Origin: Pantoea trifolii
Lineage (GTDB): Bacteria > Pseudomonadota > Gammaproteobacteria > Enterobacterales > Enterobacteriaceae
Direction: 5' to 3'
Assembly: GCF_024506435.1 (NCBI RefSeq)
Contig: NZ_JANIET010000001.1
Coordinates: 1,364,001-1,428,000 of the forward strand
Length of the DNA: 64,000 nt
Position numbers and translations under genes: made by a program. Below, piece by piece: positions 8,181 through 16,046 of this stretch (positions are counted from its first letter, which is position 1; every line of letters starts with the position of its first letter). The notes below the pieces were generated by a model, which had not been told where the DNA came from, made no database searches, and was given only the letters and a program-made list of their open reading frames with translations.

Positions 8181-9525
8181 TCAACTGGCGGCCTTTATCG
8201 CCGAGACGCGTTATGCACAACTGCCTGCGCCGCTGGTGGAGCAGGCGAAACGCCATCTGCTGGATACGCTCGGTGCTTCGCTGGCGGGCTGCGACAGCCC
8301 GATTTGGCGCGAATGTCTGGCTCTGGTGCAGGCCGAAGGTGGACGCGAGCAGGCGCAGATTTGGGGCAGCGCGCAACAGGCCAATCCGCGTCAGGCGGCA
8401 TGGCTGAACGGCGTGGCGGCTCACATTTATGAACTCGACGACACTGGCGGCTGCGATCACTCCGGCGCGGTAGTCATTCCGGCACTGCTGGCGGCCTTGC
8501 CACTGGCGACGCAGCCGGTGGACGGGCCAGCGCTGCTGGTGGCGATGGTGATTGGTTATGACGTCGGCCGCCGGGTGCTAGAAGCCTGCGGCGGTTACTC
8601 GGCGCACAACGGCGCAGGCTGGCACTCTACCGCCAGCTGCGGCGTGTTTGGTGCGGCGGCGGCGGTGTGTTCGCTACTGCAGCTGGATCGCGCGCAGTGT
8701 GCGTCTGCACTGGGCATTGCCGCCAGTTTCAGCGGCGGTTTGTGGGGCTTTATTCACGACGGCTCGCATACCAAAAAACTGCATGCCGCGCGTGCCGCAG
8801 AAGGCGGCGTGCAGGCCGCGCTGCTGGCACAACGCGGTATCAGCGGTCCTTCGGCGGTGTTTGAACCGCGCTGGGGCGGCTTCCTGCAAACCTTAGCGGC
8901 AGATACTCAGCAGCCACAGGCCTTTACGGCGGATCTCGGTGAGGTATGGAAACTGGCGCGCTGCTCGATCAAACCTTACGCCTCGTGCCGTGGTACCCAC
9001 GGGGCGATTGATGCGCTGGGAATCCTGCTGCAACAGCATGATGTGCGCGTAGAGCAGATTGCGCGCATTGTGGTGGGCGTGAATCCGTTCCTGCTGGAGA
9101 TGTGCGGCGGTCGTGAGTTACACAGTCTGGCGGCGGCGCAAATGAGCTTGCCGTATGCGCTGGCGGCGCGTGCGCTTTACGACTCGGCGGAGCTGGCAAG
9201 TTATGAAGACGCCAAACGTCTGCACCCTGATGTGGAAGCGTTGCTGGCGCGTATCGAGCTGGTGATCGATGCGCAGCAGAGCCGCGACGACGAACCGTGG
9301 GTGCGGCTGGAAACCGAGCAGGGCGTACAGTGGCAGCAGCATGTGCCGGTGCCGTCAGGCGCGCCGACCAATCCGCTCACGCTGGATGCGCTGCTGGCGA
9401 AGTACCGCAGTTTGGCGGCGCGCGTGTTGCCGCTGGATCAGGTCGAACGGCTCGAGGTGGTGTGTCTGGAGTTGGATGAGGTGGCGGATGTAAGGGAAGT
9501 GGTGGGATTGTTGGCGATAAGGTGA
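8164..9525 (+). CDS. MmgE/PrpD family protein (possible iminodisuccinate-epimerase-like)
   Basis: Cytoplasmic protein of 453 residues with the MmgE/PrpD fold. Recognisable blocks are LLDTLGASLAG near the N-terminus, the helical-domain run GWHSTASCGVFGAAAAVCSLL, and SIKPYASCRGTHGAIDA around residues 270-285. The family includes 2-methylcitrate dehydratase, aconitate decarboxylase and iminodisuccinate epimerase. No prpB/C genes are nearby, so 2-methylcitrate metabolism is unlikely. Next to a fumarate-releasing C-N lyase and an amino-acid importer, the iminodisuccinate-epimerase branch is the best contextual fit; substrate assignment is inference. A TGGAGGTG ribosome-binding site precedes the ATG at 8164. 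It ends the operon, followed by the second 145-bp repeat. Confidence 0.8.
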   Translation: MASTLDQLAAFIAETRYAQLPAPLVEQAKRHLLDTLGASLAGCDSPIWRECLALVQAEGGREQAQIWGSAQQANPRQAAWLNGVAAHIYELDDTGGCDHSGAVVIPALLAALPLATQPVDGPALLVAMVIGYDVGRRVLEACGGYSAHNGAGWHSTASCGVFGAAAAVCSLLQLDRAQCASALGIAASFSGGLWGFIHDGSHTKKLHAARAAEGGVQAALLAQRGISGPSAVFEPRWGGFLQTLAADTQQPQAFTADLGEVWKLARCSIKPYASCRGTHGAIDALGILLQQHDVRVEQIARIVVGVNPFLLEMCGGRELHSLAAAQMSLPYALAARALYDSAELASYEDAKRLHPDVEALLARIELVIDAQQSRDDEPWVRLETEQGVQWQQHVPVPSGAPTNPLTLDALLAKYRSLAARVLPLDQVERLEVVCLELDEVADVREVVGLLAIR

Positions 9526-9529
9526 TTTT

Positions 9530-9673
9530 ATTGTGCCCGCTGTCCCCCTCCTCGTTCCTCCCCCATAAATGGGGGAGGAAGATGCTGCCACATGTCAGTG
9601 ATGAAGCTGCATGCGGCAGCGTCTCCTTCCCCCGCTTGCGGGGGAAGGCCGGGATGGGGGACAGCGAGCACAT
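9530..9673. repeat. 145-bp palindromic MITE-like repeat, copy 2
   Basis: Same element as at 1221-1365, in the same orientation and differing at only a few positions. It shows the same GCTGTCCCCC/GGGGGACAGC ends and three internal hairpins. It lies between the convergent MmgE/PrpD and dehydrogenase genes. With copy 1 it brackets the whole C-N lyase cluster as direct repeats. Confidence 0.85.
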
Positions 9674-9700
9674 TCAAACCACAGCGAGCACATTCAAACC
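9661..9700. repeat. 20-bp tandem duplication at the end of repeat copy 2
   Basis: ACAGCGAGCACATTCAAACC occurs twice head to tail (9661-9680 and 9681-9700) with no mismatch. The first unit contains the right end of the palindromic repeat. It looks like a recent slippage or excision scar. Confidence 0.9.
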
Positions 9701-9705
9701 ATAAA

Positions 9706-10791
9706 CTAAACCCTGCCCGACAACCCCTCAATCCGCACCATCGCCGCCAGCAAGCGCGCTTCGGTCACCGCTTCGGCCATGTTCTCCATATCCGGCGCAT
9801 GCACCGATTCGCGCACAATCCGCGCCAGCTCATGCTCATCCAGCTCGGCAATCTCGCTCAGCGTCAGCGGCACGCCGCAGTCGCGTGCCAGGCGCATCTC
9901 ATCCAACACCTCCTCATCGGCGCGATTCTCCAGCGCCAGCAAACAAAGATTGCCGAAGCCGACCAGCAAGCCGTGACCAAACTCGCGGGTTTTATCGCAG
10001 AAGGTAAAACCTTCATAAATCGCATGCGAAGCCGCTGCGTGTGCGCCATTGCTCATCAGCGAGGTTAATCCTGCCCAGGTGAAAATCGCATCCAGCACCT
10101 GATCAAGCGACGCGCTGCTCTCACCACGCAGCACTGCGGCATAGGCCGCCGGGCCGTGTTCGGCAATCACGTCATAACAGATCTGGCTGTGCGCCAGTGA
10201 CGACAGCGCATTGCCGTCGCATGCCGGATGGCGTGCGCTGACCGCACGGAACTCGTACCACTTCGCCAGCGTATCGCCCAGCCCGGCGGCCAGCCAGCGG
10301 GCGGGCGCTTTTGCCAGCAGCTCGCTGTCGATAATCACTGCTGCCGGTGCCTGCGGCAGCGGGAAGATGTCGAAGAAATTGCCGTTATCGTCATAGCGAA
10401 TACTCAACGGCGTTACCGCAGAACAGGTGGCGGCGATGGTTGGCAGCGTTACTACCGGCAAGCCGAGCTGTGCGCCCACCGCTTTCACCGTATCCAGCGA
10501 TTTACCGCCGCCGACGCCAATCAGCACCTCGGCCTGCAGTTCAGTCGCCAGCGCTGCTAAACGGTTGATGTGATTGATCGAGGTTTCGCCGCCAAACCAC
10601 TCTTGCGCCAGCAGCGTGACGTTGGCTGCCAGCAGTTGCGCGCGAACCTGCGCTTCTACCGCCTGCAACGCCTGATGGCCGCCAATCAGCAGCGCACGCT
10701 GGCCCAGCCCGGCGCAGATCGCGCCTAATTGGTTGATCACGCCCGCACCGCGCAGCACGCGCGCCGGGAACACCAGATTCTGTTGTGTCAT
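9706..10791 (-). CDS. Iron-containing (GldA/HcxA-type) alcohol or hydroxyacid dehydrogenase
   Basis: Predicted NAD(P)-dependent dehydrogenase of 361 residues in the group III, glycerol-dehydrogenase-like family. The nucleotide-binding GVGGGKSLDTVKA lies near residue 90, followed by the TIAATCSAVTPLS block that is also typical of E. coli YbdH/HcxA. The metal ligands are supplied by the GLGDTLAKWYE region, the ASHAIYEGF region and EFGHGLLVG. Its ATG at 10791 overlaps the stop of the guanidinobutyrase-like gene (ATGA), so the two are translationally coupled. By similarity to HcxA it may interconvert a 2-oxo acid and a 2-hydroxy acid. An upstream in-frame start would add 13 residues inside the previous gene and is less likely. 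Confidence 0.8.
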   Translation of the reverse strand: MTQQNLVFPARVLRGAGVINQLGAICAGLGQRALLIGGHQALQAVEAQVRAQLLAANVTLLAQEWFGGETSINHINRLAALATELQAEVLIGVGGGKSLDTVKAVGAQLGLPVVTLPTIAATCSAVTPLSIRYDDNGNFFDIFPLPQAPAAVIIDSELLAKAPARWLAAGLGDTLAKWYEFRAVSARHPACDGNALSSLAHSQICYDVIAEHGPAAYAAVLRGESSASLDQVLDAIFTWAGLTSLMSNGAHAAASHAIYEGFTFCDKTREFGHGLLVGFGNLCLLALENRADEEVLDEMRLARDCGVPLTLSEIAELDEHELARIVRESVHAPDMENMAEAVTEARLLAAMVRIEGLSGRV

Positions 10792-11747
10792 CACTTGTTC
10801 TCTGTGTAACGGACGCCGGGCAACACGCACAGCATCTCATAAAGGATATTGGCCGCCAGCTGCGAGGTCATGCCGCTGATGTCATACGGCGGCGAGACTT
10901 CCACCAGATCGCCGCCCACCAGATTGAGTCCACGGCAGCCGCGCACGATCTCCAGCCCTTGCATTGAGGTTAAACCGCCCACTTCCGGCGTACCGGTGCC
11001 GGGCGCCCACGCCGGATCAAAGCTGTCGATATCGTAAGAGAGATACACCGGGCCGTTTCCGATACGCGCGCGCACCTCGGCCATCAGCGGCGTCATGGAG
11101 CGATACCAGCACTGCTCGGCGGGCACCAGATGGAAACCCTGATCGACGCCCCACTGAAAATCATCGGCGGCGTAGCCTTGCGCACGTTGTCCAATCTGCA
11201 CCACGCGCTGACAGTCGAGCAGGCCTTCTTCCACCGCACGGCGGAACGTGGTGCCGTGCGCAATCTTCTCGCCAAACATCTCGTCGTTGGTATCGGTGTG
11301 CGCATCAACGTGAATCAGCCCCATCGGGCCATGCTTCTTCGCCAGCGCGCGCAAAATCGGCAGCGTTAGCGTGTGATCGCCGCCCAGCGTTAACGGGATA
11401 ATCGGCCAGGTATTCAGCTCGGTATAATAGTTTTCGATGATATCAACCGATTTCAGCAGGCTGTAGGTGTTGATCGGCACATCGCCGAGATCGCCGACGC
11501 GCAGCGAATCAAAGGGCGCGGCGCCGGTGGCCATGTTGTATGGACGGATCATCACTGAATCGGCGCGGATGGCGCGCGGGCCATAGCGCGTGCCGCTGCG
11601 CTGCGAGGTGCCGATATCCAGTGGAATGCCGACGAACGCCACATCCAAATCGGCCGGTGTCTCAGCGGCGGGCAAACGCATCATGGTGCCGCGTCCGGCA
11701 AAACGGGGCATCTCGTTACCGCCTTGCGGCTGGGGGAAATCGGTCAT
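10791..11747 (-). CDS. Guanidinobutyrase-like ureohydrolase (agmatinase/arginase family)
   Basis: Manganese ureohydrolase of 318 residues. The binuclear metal ligands are all present: GGDHT near residue 124, then IHVDAHTDTND near 145-155, and SYDIDSFDPAWAPGTGTPE near 240. The long blocks SGTRYGPRAIRADSVMIRPYN, EKIAHGTTFRRAVEEGLLD and EVSPPYD strongly recall Pseudomonas guanidinobutyrase (GbuA) rather than agmatinase SpeB. The expected reaction releases urea from 4-guanidinobutanoate or a similar guanidino acid. A GAAGGAG ribosome-binding site favours the ATG at 11747 over a GTG at 11750. It is the first gene of a two-gene operon divergent from LysR 11873. Substrate specificity is inferred from resemblance. 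Confidence 0.82.
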   Translation of the reverse strand: MTDFPQPQGGNEMPRFAGRGTMMRLPAAETPADLDVAFVGIPLDIGTSQRSGTRYGPRAIRADSVMIRPYNMATGAAPFDSLRVGDLGDVPINTYSLLKSVDIIENYYTELNTWPIIPLTLGGDHTLTLPILRALAKKHGPMGLIHVDAHTDTNDEMFGEKIAHGTTFRRAVEEGLLDCQRVVQIGQRAQGYAADDFQWGVDQGFHLVPAEQCWYRSMTPLMAEVRARIGNGPVYLSYDIDSFDPAWAPGTGTPEVGGLTSMQGLEIVRGCRGLNLVGGDLVEVSPPYDISGMTSQLAANILYEMLCVLPGVRYTENK

Positions 11748-11872
11748 CACGCACTCCTTCAGTCAGGTGAAACCCATCATTACCCAGCCCGCGAGCCGGA
11801 AAAATCCTTGACAGCCGATAATCACTTCAGAGATTACTTAACTTTAGTCAGCAATCACTGAAGGAAAAATCG

Positions 11873-12769
11873 GTGCAGACGCTTCCCAATCTTAAACTGC
11901 TGCAGGTGTTCGCCAGCGTGGTGGAAAATCAGGGCTATTCGCGCGCGCAGCAAGCGCTGAACATGACCACGCCGGCCATCAGCGCCTACATGAGCGAGCT
12001 GGAGAGCCAGCTCGGTTTTATCCTCTGCCAGCGCGGACGCGGCGGCTTTACCCTGACCAGCAAAGGCGAGCAGTTTTATCGCTACAGTCAGGAGATGCTG
12101 GCGACGCTGGCGGGTTGGCAGGAGCAGGTAGAAACGCTGAAAAGCGCGCAGGGCGGGACTTTCTCGCTTGGCGTGGTGGACGCCACCGTCACCGACAGCA
12201 CGCTGGATCTGCCTGCCGCCATCGCGCGCTTTAACCAGCGCTTTCCGGCGGTGTTTTTTAATCTGAGCGTGCGCGATCCCAATGAGTTGCAGCAGCAGTT
12301 GCTGGAGGATCGGCTCGATTTGGCGATTGGTCACTTTCCGCTGCGCGCCAGCAATCTGGTGACCATTCCGCTGTATGAGGAGCAGCATTGGCTCTATTGC
12401 AGCCCGCAACATCCGCTGGCTGAAGGCCATCCGGATGTGCGCACCGTGCAGCAAACCGGCATGGTGACGCGGCGCTACTGGAATCAGCAGGAGCTCAACA
12501 AGCGCGGCTTCCGCCAGAGCAATGCGTCGGTGGAGAGCATCGAAGCGCAGCTGACGCTGATTCTTTCCGGCCGCTTCATCGGCTATTTACCCGAACACTA
12601 CGCGCGCAGCGGGGAACAGCAGGGCGCGCTATGCCGCCTGCTGCCGCACCATTTCCACTTCCGCGCGCCTTTCTCTTTTGCGTTTCGCCGTGGGCGCGCG
12701 CGGGAAACCTTGATCCGCGCGATGCGGGAAATTCTGAATCCAGCGCGAAAAAATAGCAGCGAAAGCTGA
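11873..12769 (+). CDS. LysR-family regulator, paralogue of the 1382-2353 regulator
   Basis: LysR-type regulator of 298 residues starting at a GTG preceded by GAAGGAAA. The N-terminal HTH is at residues about 5-62 (LKLLQVFASVVENQGYSRAQQALNM...). The effector domain contains LSGRFIGYLPEHYA, the same signature as in the LysR at 1382-2353. Spacing of the HTH, the DATVTDS/DNTISDP segment and this signature argues for a common subfamily. It is divergent from the guanidinobutyrase-dehydrogenase pair and probably controls it. It is followed by dinG with its own SOS promoter. The effector is unknown. Confidence 0.88.
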   Translation: MQTLPNLKLLQVFASVVENQGYSRAQQALNMTTPAISAYMSELESQLGFILCQRGRGGFTLTSKGEQFYRYSQEMLATLAGWQEQVETLKSAQGGTFSLGVVDATVTDSTLDLPAAIARFNQRFPAVFFNLSVRDPNELQQQLLEDRLDLAIGHFPLRASNLVTIPLYEEQHWLYCSPQHPLAEGHPDVRTVQQTGMVTRRYWNQQELNKRGFRQSNASVESIEAQLTLILSGRFIGYLPEHYARSGEQQGALCRLLPHHFHFRAPFSFAFRRGRARETLIRAMREILNPARKNSSES

Positions 12770-12780
12770 CGCTGCGCCAA

Positions 12781-12800
12781 TACTGTGTAAAAATACAGGC
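12781..12800 (+). promoter_or_regulatory. LexA box of dinG
   Basis: TACTGTGTAAAAATACAGGC matches the CTG-N10-CAG SOS consensus with an AT-rich core. It ends 23 bp upstream of the dinG start, as in E. coli where dinG is a damage-inducible LexA target. Confidence 0.9.
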
Positions 12801-12823
12801 CAATTCAGCAAACAGTAACGAAA

Positions 12824-14968
12824 ATGGCCCTGACAGCAGCGATAAAAAGCCAGATTGCGCAATGGTATAAGGCGCTGCAGCAGCAGGTTCCTGACTTTAT
12901 CCCGCGCGCGCCGCAGCGCCAGATGATTGCCGAAGTGGCGAAAAGTCTGGCCGGTGACGAAGGGCGTCATCTGGCGATTGAAGCGCCCACCGGCGTCGGC
13001 AAAACCCTCTCTTATTTGATTCCCGGTATTGCGGTAAGCCGCGCTGAGGAGAAGCGGCTGGTGATCAGCACCGCCAACGTGGCGTTGCAGGATCAGATCT
13101 TCACCAAGGATCTGCCGCTGCTGAAGAAAATCATCCCTGATCTCACCTTTACCGCTGCCTTTGGCCGTGGACGCTATGTTTGTCCGCGCAACCTTGCGGC
13201 GCTGGCAGCGACCGAAGATCAGCAGGGCGATTTGCTGCTCTATCTTGATGAAGAGGCGGTCACCGGCTCGAAAGAGGAGCAGAAATTCTGCGCCAAACTG
13301 GAGAAGCAGCTCAGCAGCTACCGCTGGGATGGCTTGCGCGATCACACCGATGTCAACATTGACGACAGCTTGTGGCAACGCCTCTCCACCGACAAAGCCA
13401 ACTGCCTCGGCCATCACTGCCGCTGGTATCGCGAATGCCCGTTTTTTGTCGCGCGTCGCGAAATTGAGCAGGCGGATGTGGTGGTCGCCAACCATGCGCT
13501 GGTGATGGCGGCGATGGAGAATGAATCGGTGCTGCCACCGGCGAAAAACCTGATGCTGGTGCTGGACGAAGGCCATCATCTGCCGGAAGTGGCGCGCGAT
13601 GCGCTGGAGATGAGCGCGGAGATCACGCCTGGCTGGAGCAGTTTACAGCTCGATCTGTTTGTGCGGCTGGTGGAAACCATCATGGCGCAGTTCCGCCCAA
13701 AATCGCCGCCGCCGCTCACCAATCCGGAACGCCTGAAAGGCCACTGCGACGAAATGCGCGAGCTGCTGCAGATTCTCTGCGATGCGCTCAATCCGCTGTT
13801 GCCGGGCCATAATCAGCCGGGCGAATTCCGCTTTGTGCTGGGTGAATTGCCGGAAGAGTTGCTGAGCCTGTGCGCGCGGCTGTTCAAACTGAGCGATGCG
13901 CTGCGCGGCTTAAGCGAAGGCCTGCTCAACGAGTTGGGCGATCAAACCGGTAAAGCCGATATCATGCGGCTGCATAAAGCGATTATTCAGCTCAATCGCC
14001 ACTTCGGTTGGTTCGAATCAATCAGTAAATTGTGGCGGCTGGCGGCGATGGAGAAAGCCTCAAATGCGCCAGTGTCGAAGTGGATTACGCGTGAGATCCG
14101 CGAAGGCCAGGCGCATCTGCTGTTCCACTGCGCGGGCATTCGCGTGAGCGATCAGCTGGAAAAAATCCTGTGGCGCAAAATCCCGCATGTGGTGGTGACC
14201 TCCGCCACGTTGCGCTCGCTCAACAGCTTCAACCGTTTGCAGGAGATGTCTGGCCTGAGCGAGAAAGCCGGCGACCGCTTCGTGGCGCTGGATTCACCGT
14301 TTAACCATATCGATCAGGGCAAACTGGTGATTCCGCAGATGCAGTTTGAGCCGCAGATGGCGCAGGAAGCGGAACACATCGCCGAGATGGCGCGTTTCTT
14401 CCGTCAGCAGATTGCCGAAGAGAAGCACAAAGGCGTGCTGGTGCTGTTTGCCAGCGGCCGCGCGATGCAGCAGTTTGTCGCACACATTCCGGAGCTGCGT
14501 TTATCAATGCTGGTGCAAGGTGACCAGCCGCGCTCGCGCCTGGTGGCGCTGCACCGGGAACGCGTCGAAGCCGGTAAAACCAGCATTTTAGTGGGGCTGC
14601 AATCGTTCGCTGAAGGGCTGGATTTGAAAGGCGATCTGCTGTCGCAGGTGCATATCCATAAAATCGCTTTTCCGCCGGTGGACAGTCCGGTAATTTTGAC
14701 CGAGGGCGAATGGCTGAAGAGCCTGAAACGTTATCCGTTCGAGGTGCAGAGCTTGCCGAGCGCCTCCTTTACCTTGATTCAACAGGTAGGACGTTTGATT
14801 CGCAGCCACAGCTGCTTTGGCGAAATCGTGATTTACGATCGCCGCCTGCTCAACAAAGCTTATGGCAGCCGACTGCTGGCCGCGTTACCGGTGTTCCCGA
14901 TTGAGCAACCGCCGATGCCGGAAGCTAGCAGTGACAAGCCGAAAAAAAGTCGCAGTAAGAAAATCTAA
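12824..14968 (+). CDS. dinG: ATP-dependent DNA helicase DinG
   Basis: SOS-induced XPD-like superfamily 2 helicase of 714 residues, close to the E. coli length of 716. It unwinds DNA 5'-3' and removes R-loops and D-loops. Walker A is at residues 54-61 (APTGVGKT). The Fe-S cluster cysteines are visible as CPRN, then CLGHHC and CPFF (about residues 120-206). The helicase II box is LDEGHH near residue 249, and the C-terminal motif VI is QQVGRLIRS near 657. A LexA box lies just upstream. It is followed 45 bp later by ybiB, as in E. coli. The C-terminus is lysine/serine rich (KPKKSRSKKI). Confidence 0.97.
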   Translation: MALTAAIKSQIAQWYKALQQQVPDFIPRAPQRQMIAEVAKSLAGDEGRHLAIEAPTGVGKTLSYLIPGIAVSRAEEKRLVISTANVALQDQIFTKDLPLLKKIIPDLTFTAAFGRGRYVCPRNLAALAATEDQQGDLLLYLDEEAVTGSKEEQKFCAKLEKQLSSYRWDGLRDHTDVNIDDSLWQRLSTDKANCLGHHCRWYRECPFFVARREIEQADVVVANHALVMAAMENESVLPPAKNLMLVLDEGHHLPEVARDALEMSAEITPGWSSLQLDLFVRLVETIMAQFRPKSPPPLTNPERLKGHCDEMRELLQILCDALNPLLPGHNQPGEFRFVLGELPEELLSLCARLFKLSDALRGLSEGLLNELGDQTGKADIMRLHKAIIQLNRHFGWFESISKLWRLAAMEKASNAPVSKWITREIREGQAHLLFHCAGIRVSDQLEKILWRKIPHVVVTSATLRSLNSFNRLQEMSGLSEKAGDRFVALDSPFNHIDQGKLVIPQMQFEPQMAQEAEHIAEMARFFRQQIAEEKHKGVLVLFASGRAMQQFVAHIPELRLSMLVQGDQPRSRLVALHRERVEAGKTSILVGLQSFAEGLDLKGDLLSQVHIHKIAFPPVDSPVILTEGEWLKSLKRYPFEVQSLPSASFTLIQQVGRLIRSHSCFGEIVIYDRRLLNKAYGSRLLAALPVFPIEQPPMPEASSDKPKKSRSKKI

Positions 14969-15013
14969 CTTTGGCAGCCGCATGGCGGCGCGCCCTGGAA
15001 GCGGGAATGCCTG

Positions 15014-15982
15014 ATGGAACTGAATAAAATCATTAAAGAGATTGGGCGCGGGAAAAACCACGCGCGCGATATCGATTTCGACACCGCGCAGGCGCTCTAC
15101 AGCGCGATGCTGGCCGGTGAAGTGCCGGAGCTGGAGCTGGGTGGCGTGCTAATTGCACTGCGCATCAAGGGCGAAGGCGAAGAGGAGATGCGCGGTTTTT
15201 ACCACGCGATGCAGCAGCAGATGATGCAGTTGCAGGCACCGGCTCATCGTCCGATGCCGATTGTTATTCCCAGCTACAACGGTGCGCGTCGTCAGGGCAA
15301 TTTGACGCCGCTGCTGGCGCTGCTGCTGGTGAAAATCGGCTTCCCGGTGCTGTTACATGGCGTTAGCGACGATCCCACGCGCATCACCACCGAAGCGGTG
15401 CTGGCGGCGCTGGACATCGCGCCTGTGACCTCCGCCGCACAGGCGCAGGCGAAGCTGGATAACGGAGAGTTGGCGTTTATCACCATTGACCATCTATGTG
15501 CGCCGATGGCGCAACAGCTGTCGCTGCGCTGGCGTATGGGCGTGCGTAACAGCGCGCATACGCTGGCGAAACTGGCGACGCCGTTTGCCGAACGCGCCGC
15601 GCTGCGTCTGGCCAGCGTCTCGCATCCGGAATATGTGCCGCGCGTCGGGAAATTTTTCCAGGATATCGATGCACCGGCGATTCTGCTCAACGGCACCGAA
15701 GGCGAGGTGTACGCCAATCCGCAGCGCTGCCCGGCGATTAACTACATTCGCGGCGCGGGTGCAGAAGCGGAAGTGTGGGTTGAGCGCCAGCCGGAAGTGA
15801 GTGTGGAACTGCCGGAAAGCAAAAGTGCGCAGGATACCGCTGTGTGGATCAATCAGGTGTTAGCCGGGGAACGCGCTGTACCGCAGGCGCTGCGTTTGCA
15901 ACTGGCGTGTTGTTTGGTGGCGACCGGGGAATCGGCCAGCATGGCAGATGCGGAAGGGCGCTTACAGCGAGCGGGGATCTGA
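15014..15982 (+). CDS. ybiB: YbiB, anthranilate-phosphoribosyltransferase-like DNA-binding protein
   Basis: Protein of 322 residues with the TrpD2/anthranilate phosphoribosyltransferase fold. E. coli YbiB binds nucleic acids without TrpD activity and is part of the LexA regulon through dinG. The N-terminal helical domain (ELELGGVLIALRIKGEGEEEMRGFYHAM) and the PRT-fold central part (NGARRQGNLTPLLALLL, HGVSDDPTRITTEAVLAAL) are evident. It is 45 bp downstream of dinG in the same orientation and so is probably SOS co-transcribed. The start at 15014 lacks a strong ribosome-binding site, which fits translation after dinG read-through. A palindromic repeat follows the stop. Confidence 0.92.
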   Translation: MELNKIIKEIGRGKNHARDIDFDTAQALYSAMLAGEVPELELGGVLIALRIKGEGEEEMRGFYHAMQQQMMQLQAPAHRPMPIVIPSYNGARRQGNLTPLLALLLVKIGFPVLLHGVSDDPTRITTEAVLAALDIAPVTSAAQAQAKLDNGELAFITIDHLCAPMAQQLSLRWRMGVRNSAHTLAKLATPFAERAALRLASVSHPEYVPRVGKFFQDIDAPAILLNGTEGEVYANPQRCPAINYIRGAGAEAEVWVERQPEVSVELPESKSAQDTAVWINQVLAGERAVPQALRLQLACCLVATGESASMADAEGRLQRAGI

Positions 15983-16010
15983 GGCCTGCCAGGCGCATCG
16001 CAAGGTTTCC

Positions 16011-16034
16011 GTAGGGTCGCCATTTATGGCGACC
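16011..16034. repeat. 24-bp REP-like palindrome (GTAGGGTCGCCAT family)
   Basis: GGTCGCCATTTATGGCGACC forms a hairpin between the convergent ybiB and M20 genes. It belongs to a family repeated in this window at 25784-25857, 30744-30801, 34880-34903, 60921-60944 and, degenerate, 63016-63039. Confidence 0.85.
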
Positions 16035-16046
16035 GCAATCTTACCA

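Noticed and set aside
8164..9525. 2-methylcitrate dehydratase prpD
   Set aside because: No prpB, prpC or prpE is present and the gene is coupled to deacetylase-fold proteins and an amino-acid importer, so the propionate pathway is unlikely.
1221..9673. Composite transposon formed by the two 145-bp repeats
   Set aside because: No transposase or integrase lies in or next to the block, and I could not define target-site duplications. They are recorded as non-autonomous repeats only.
12629..13579. Long antisense reading frame (316 codons) across the LysR/dinG junction
   Set aside because: It covers the LexA box and the dinG start on the other strand, has no ribosome-binding site, and is rich in His/Arg/Gln as expected for a shadow of GC-rich coding DNA.
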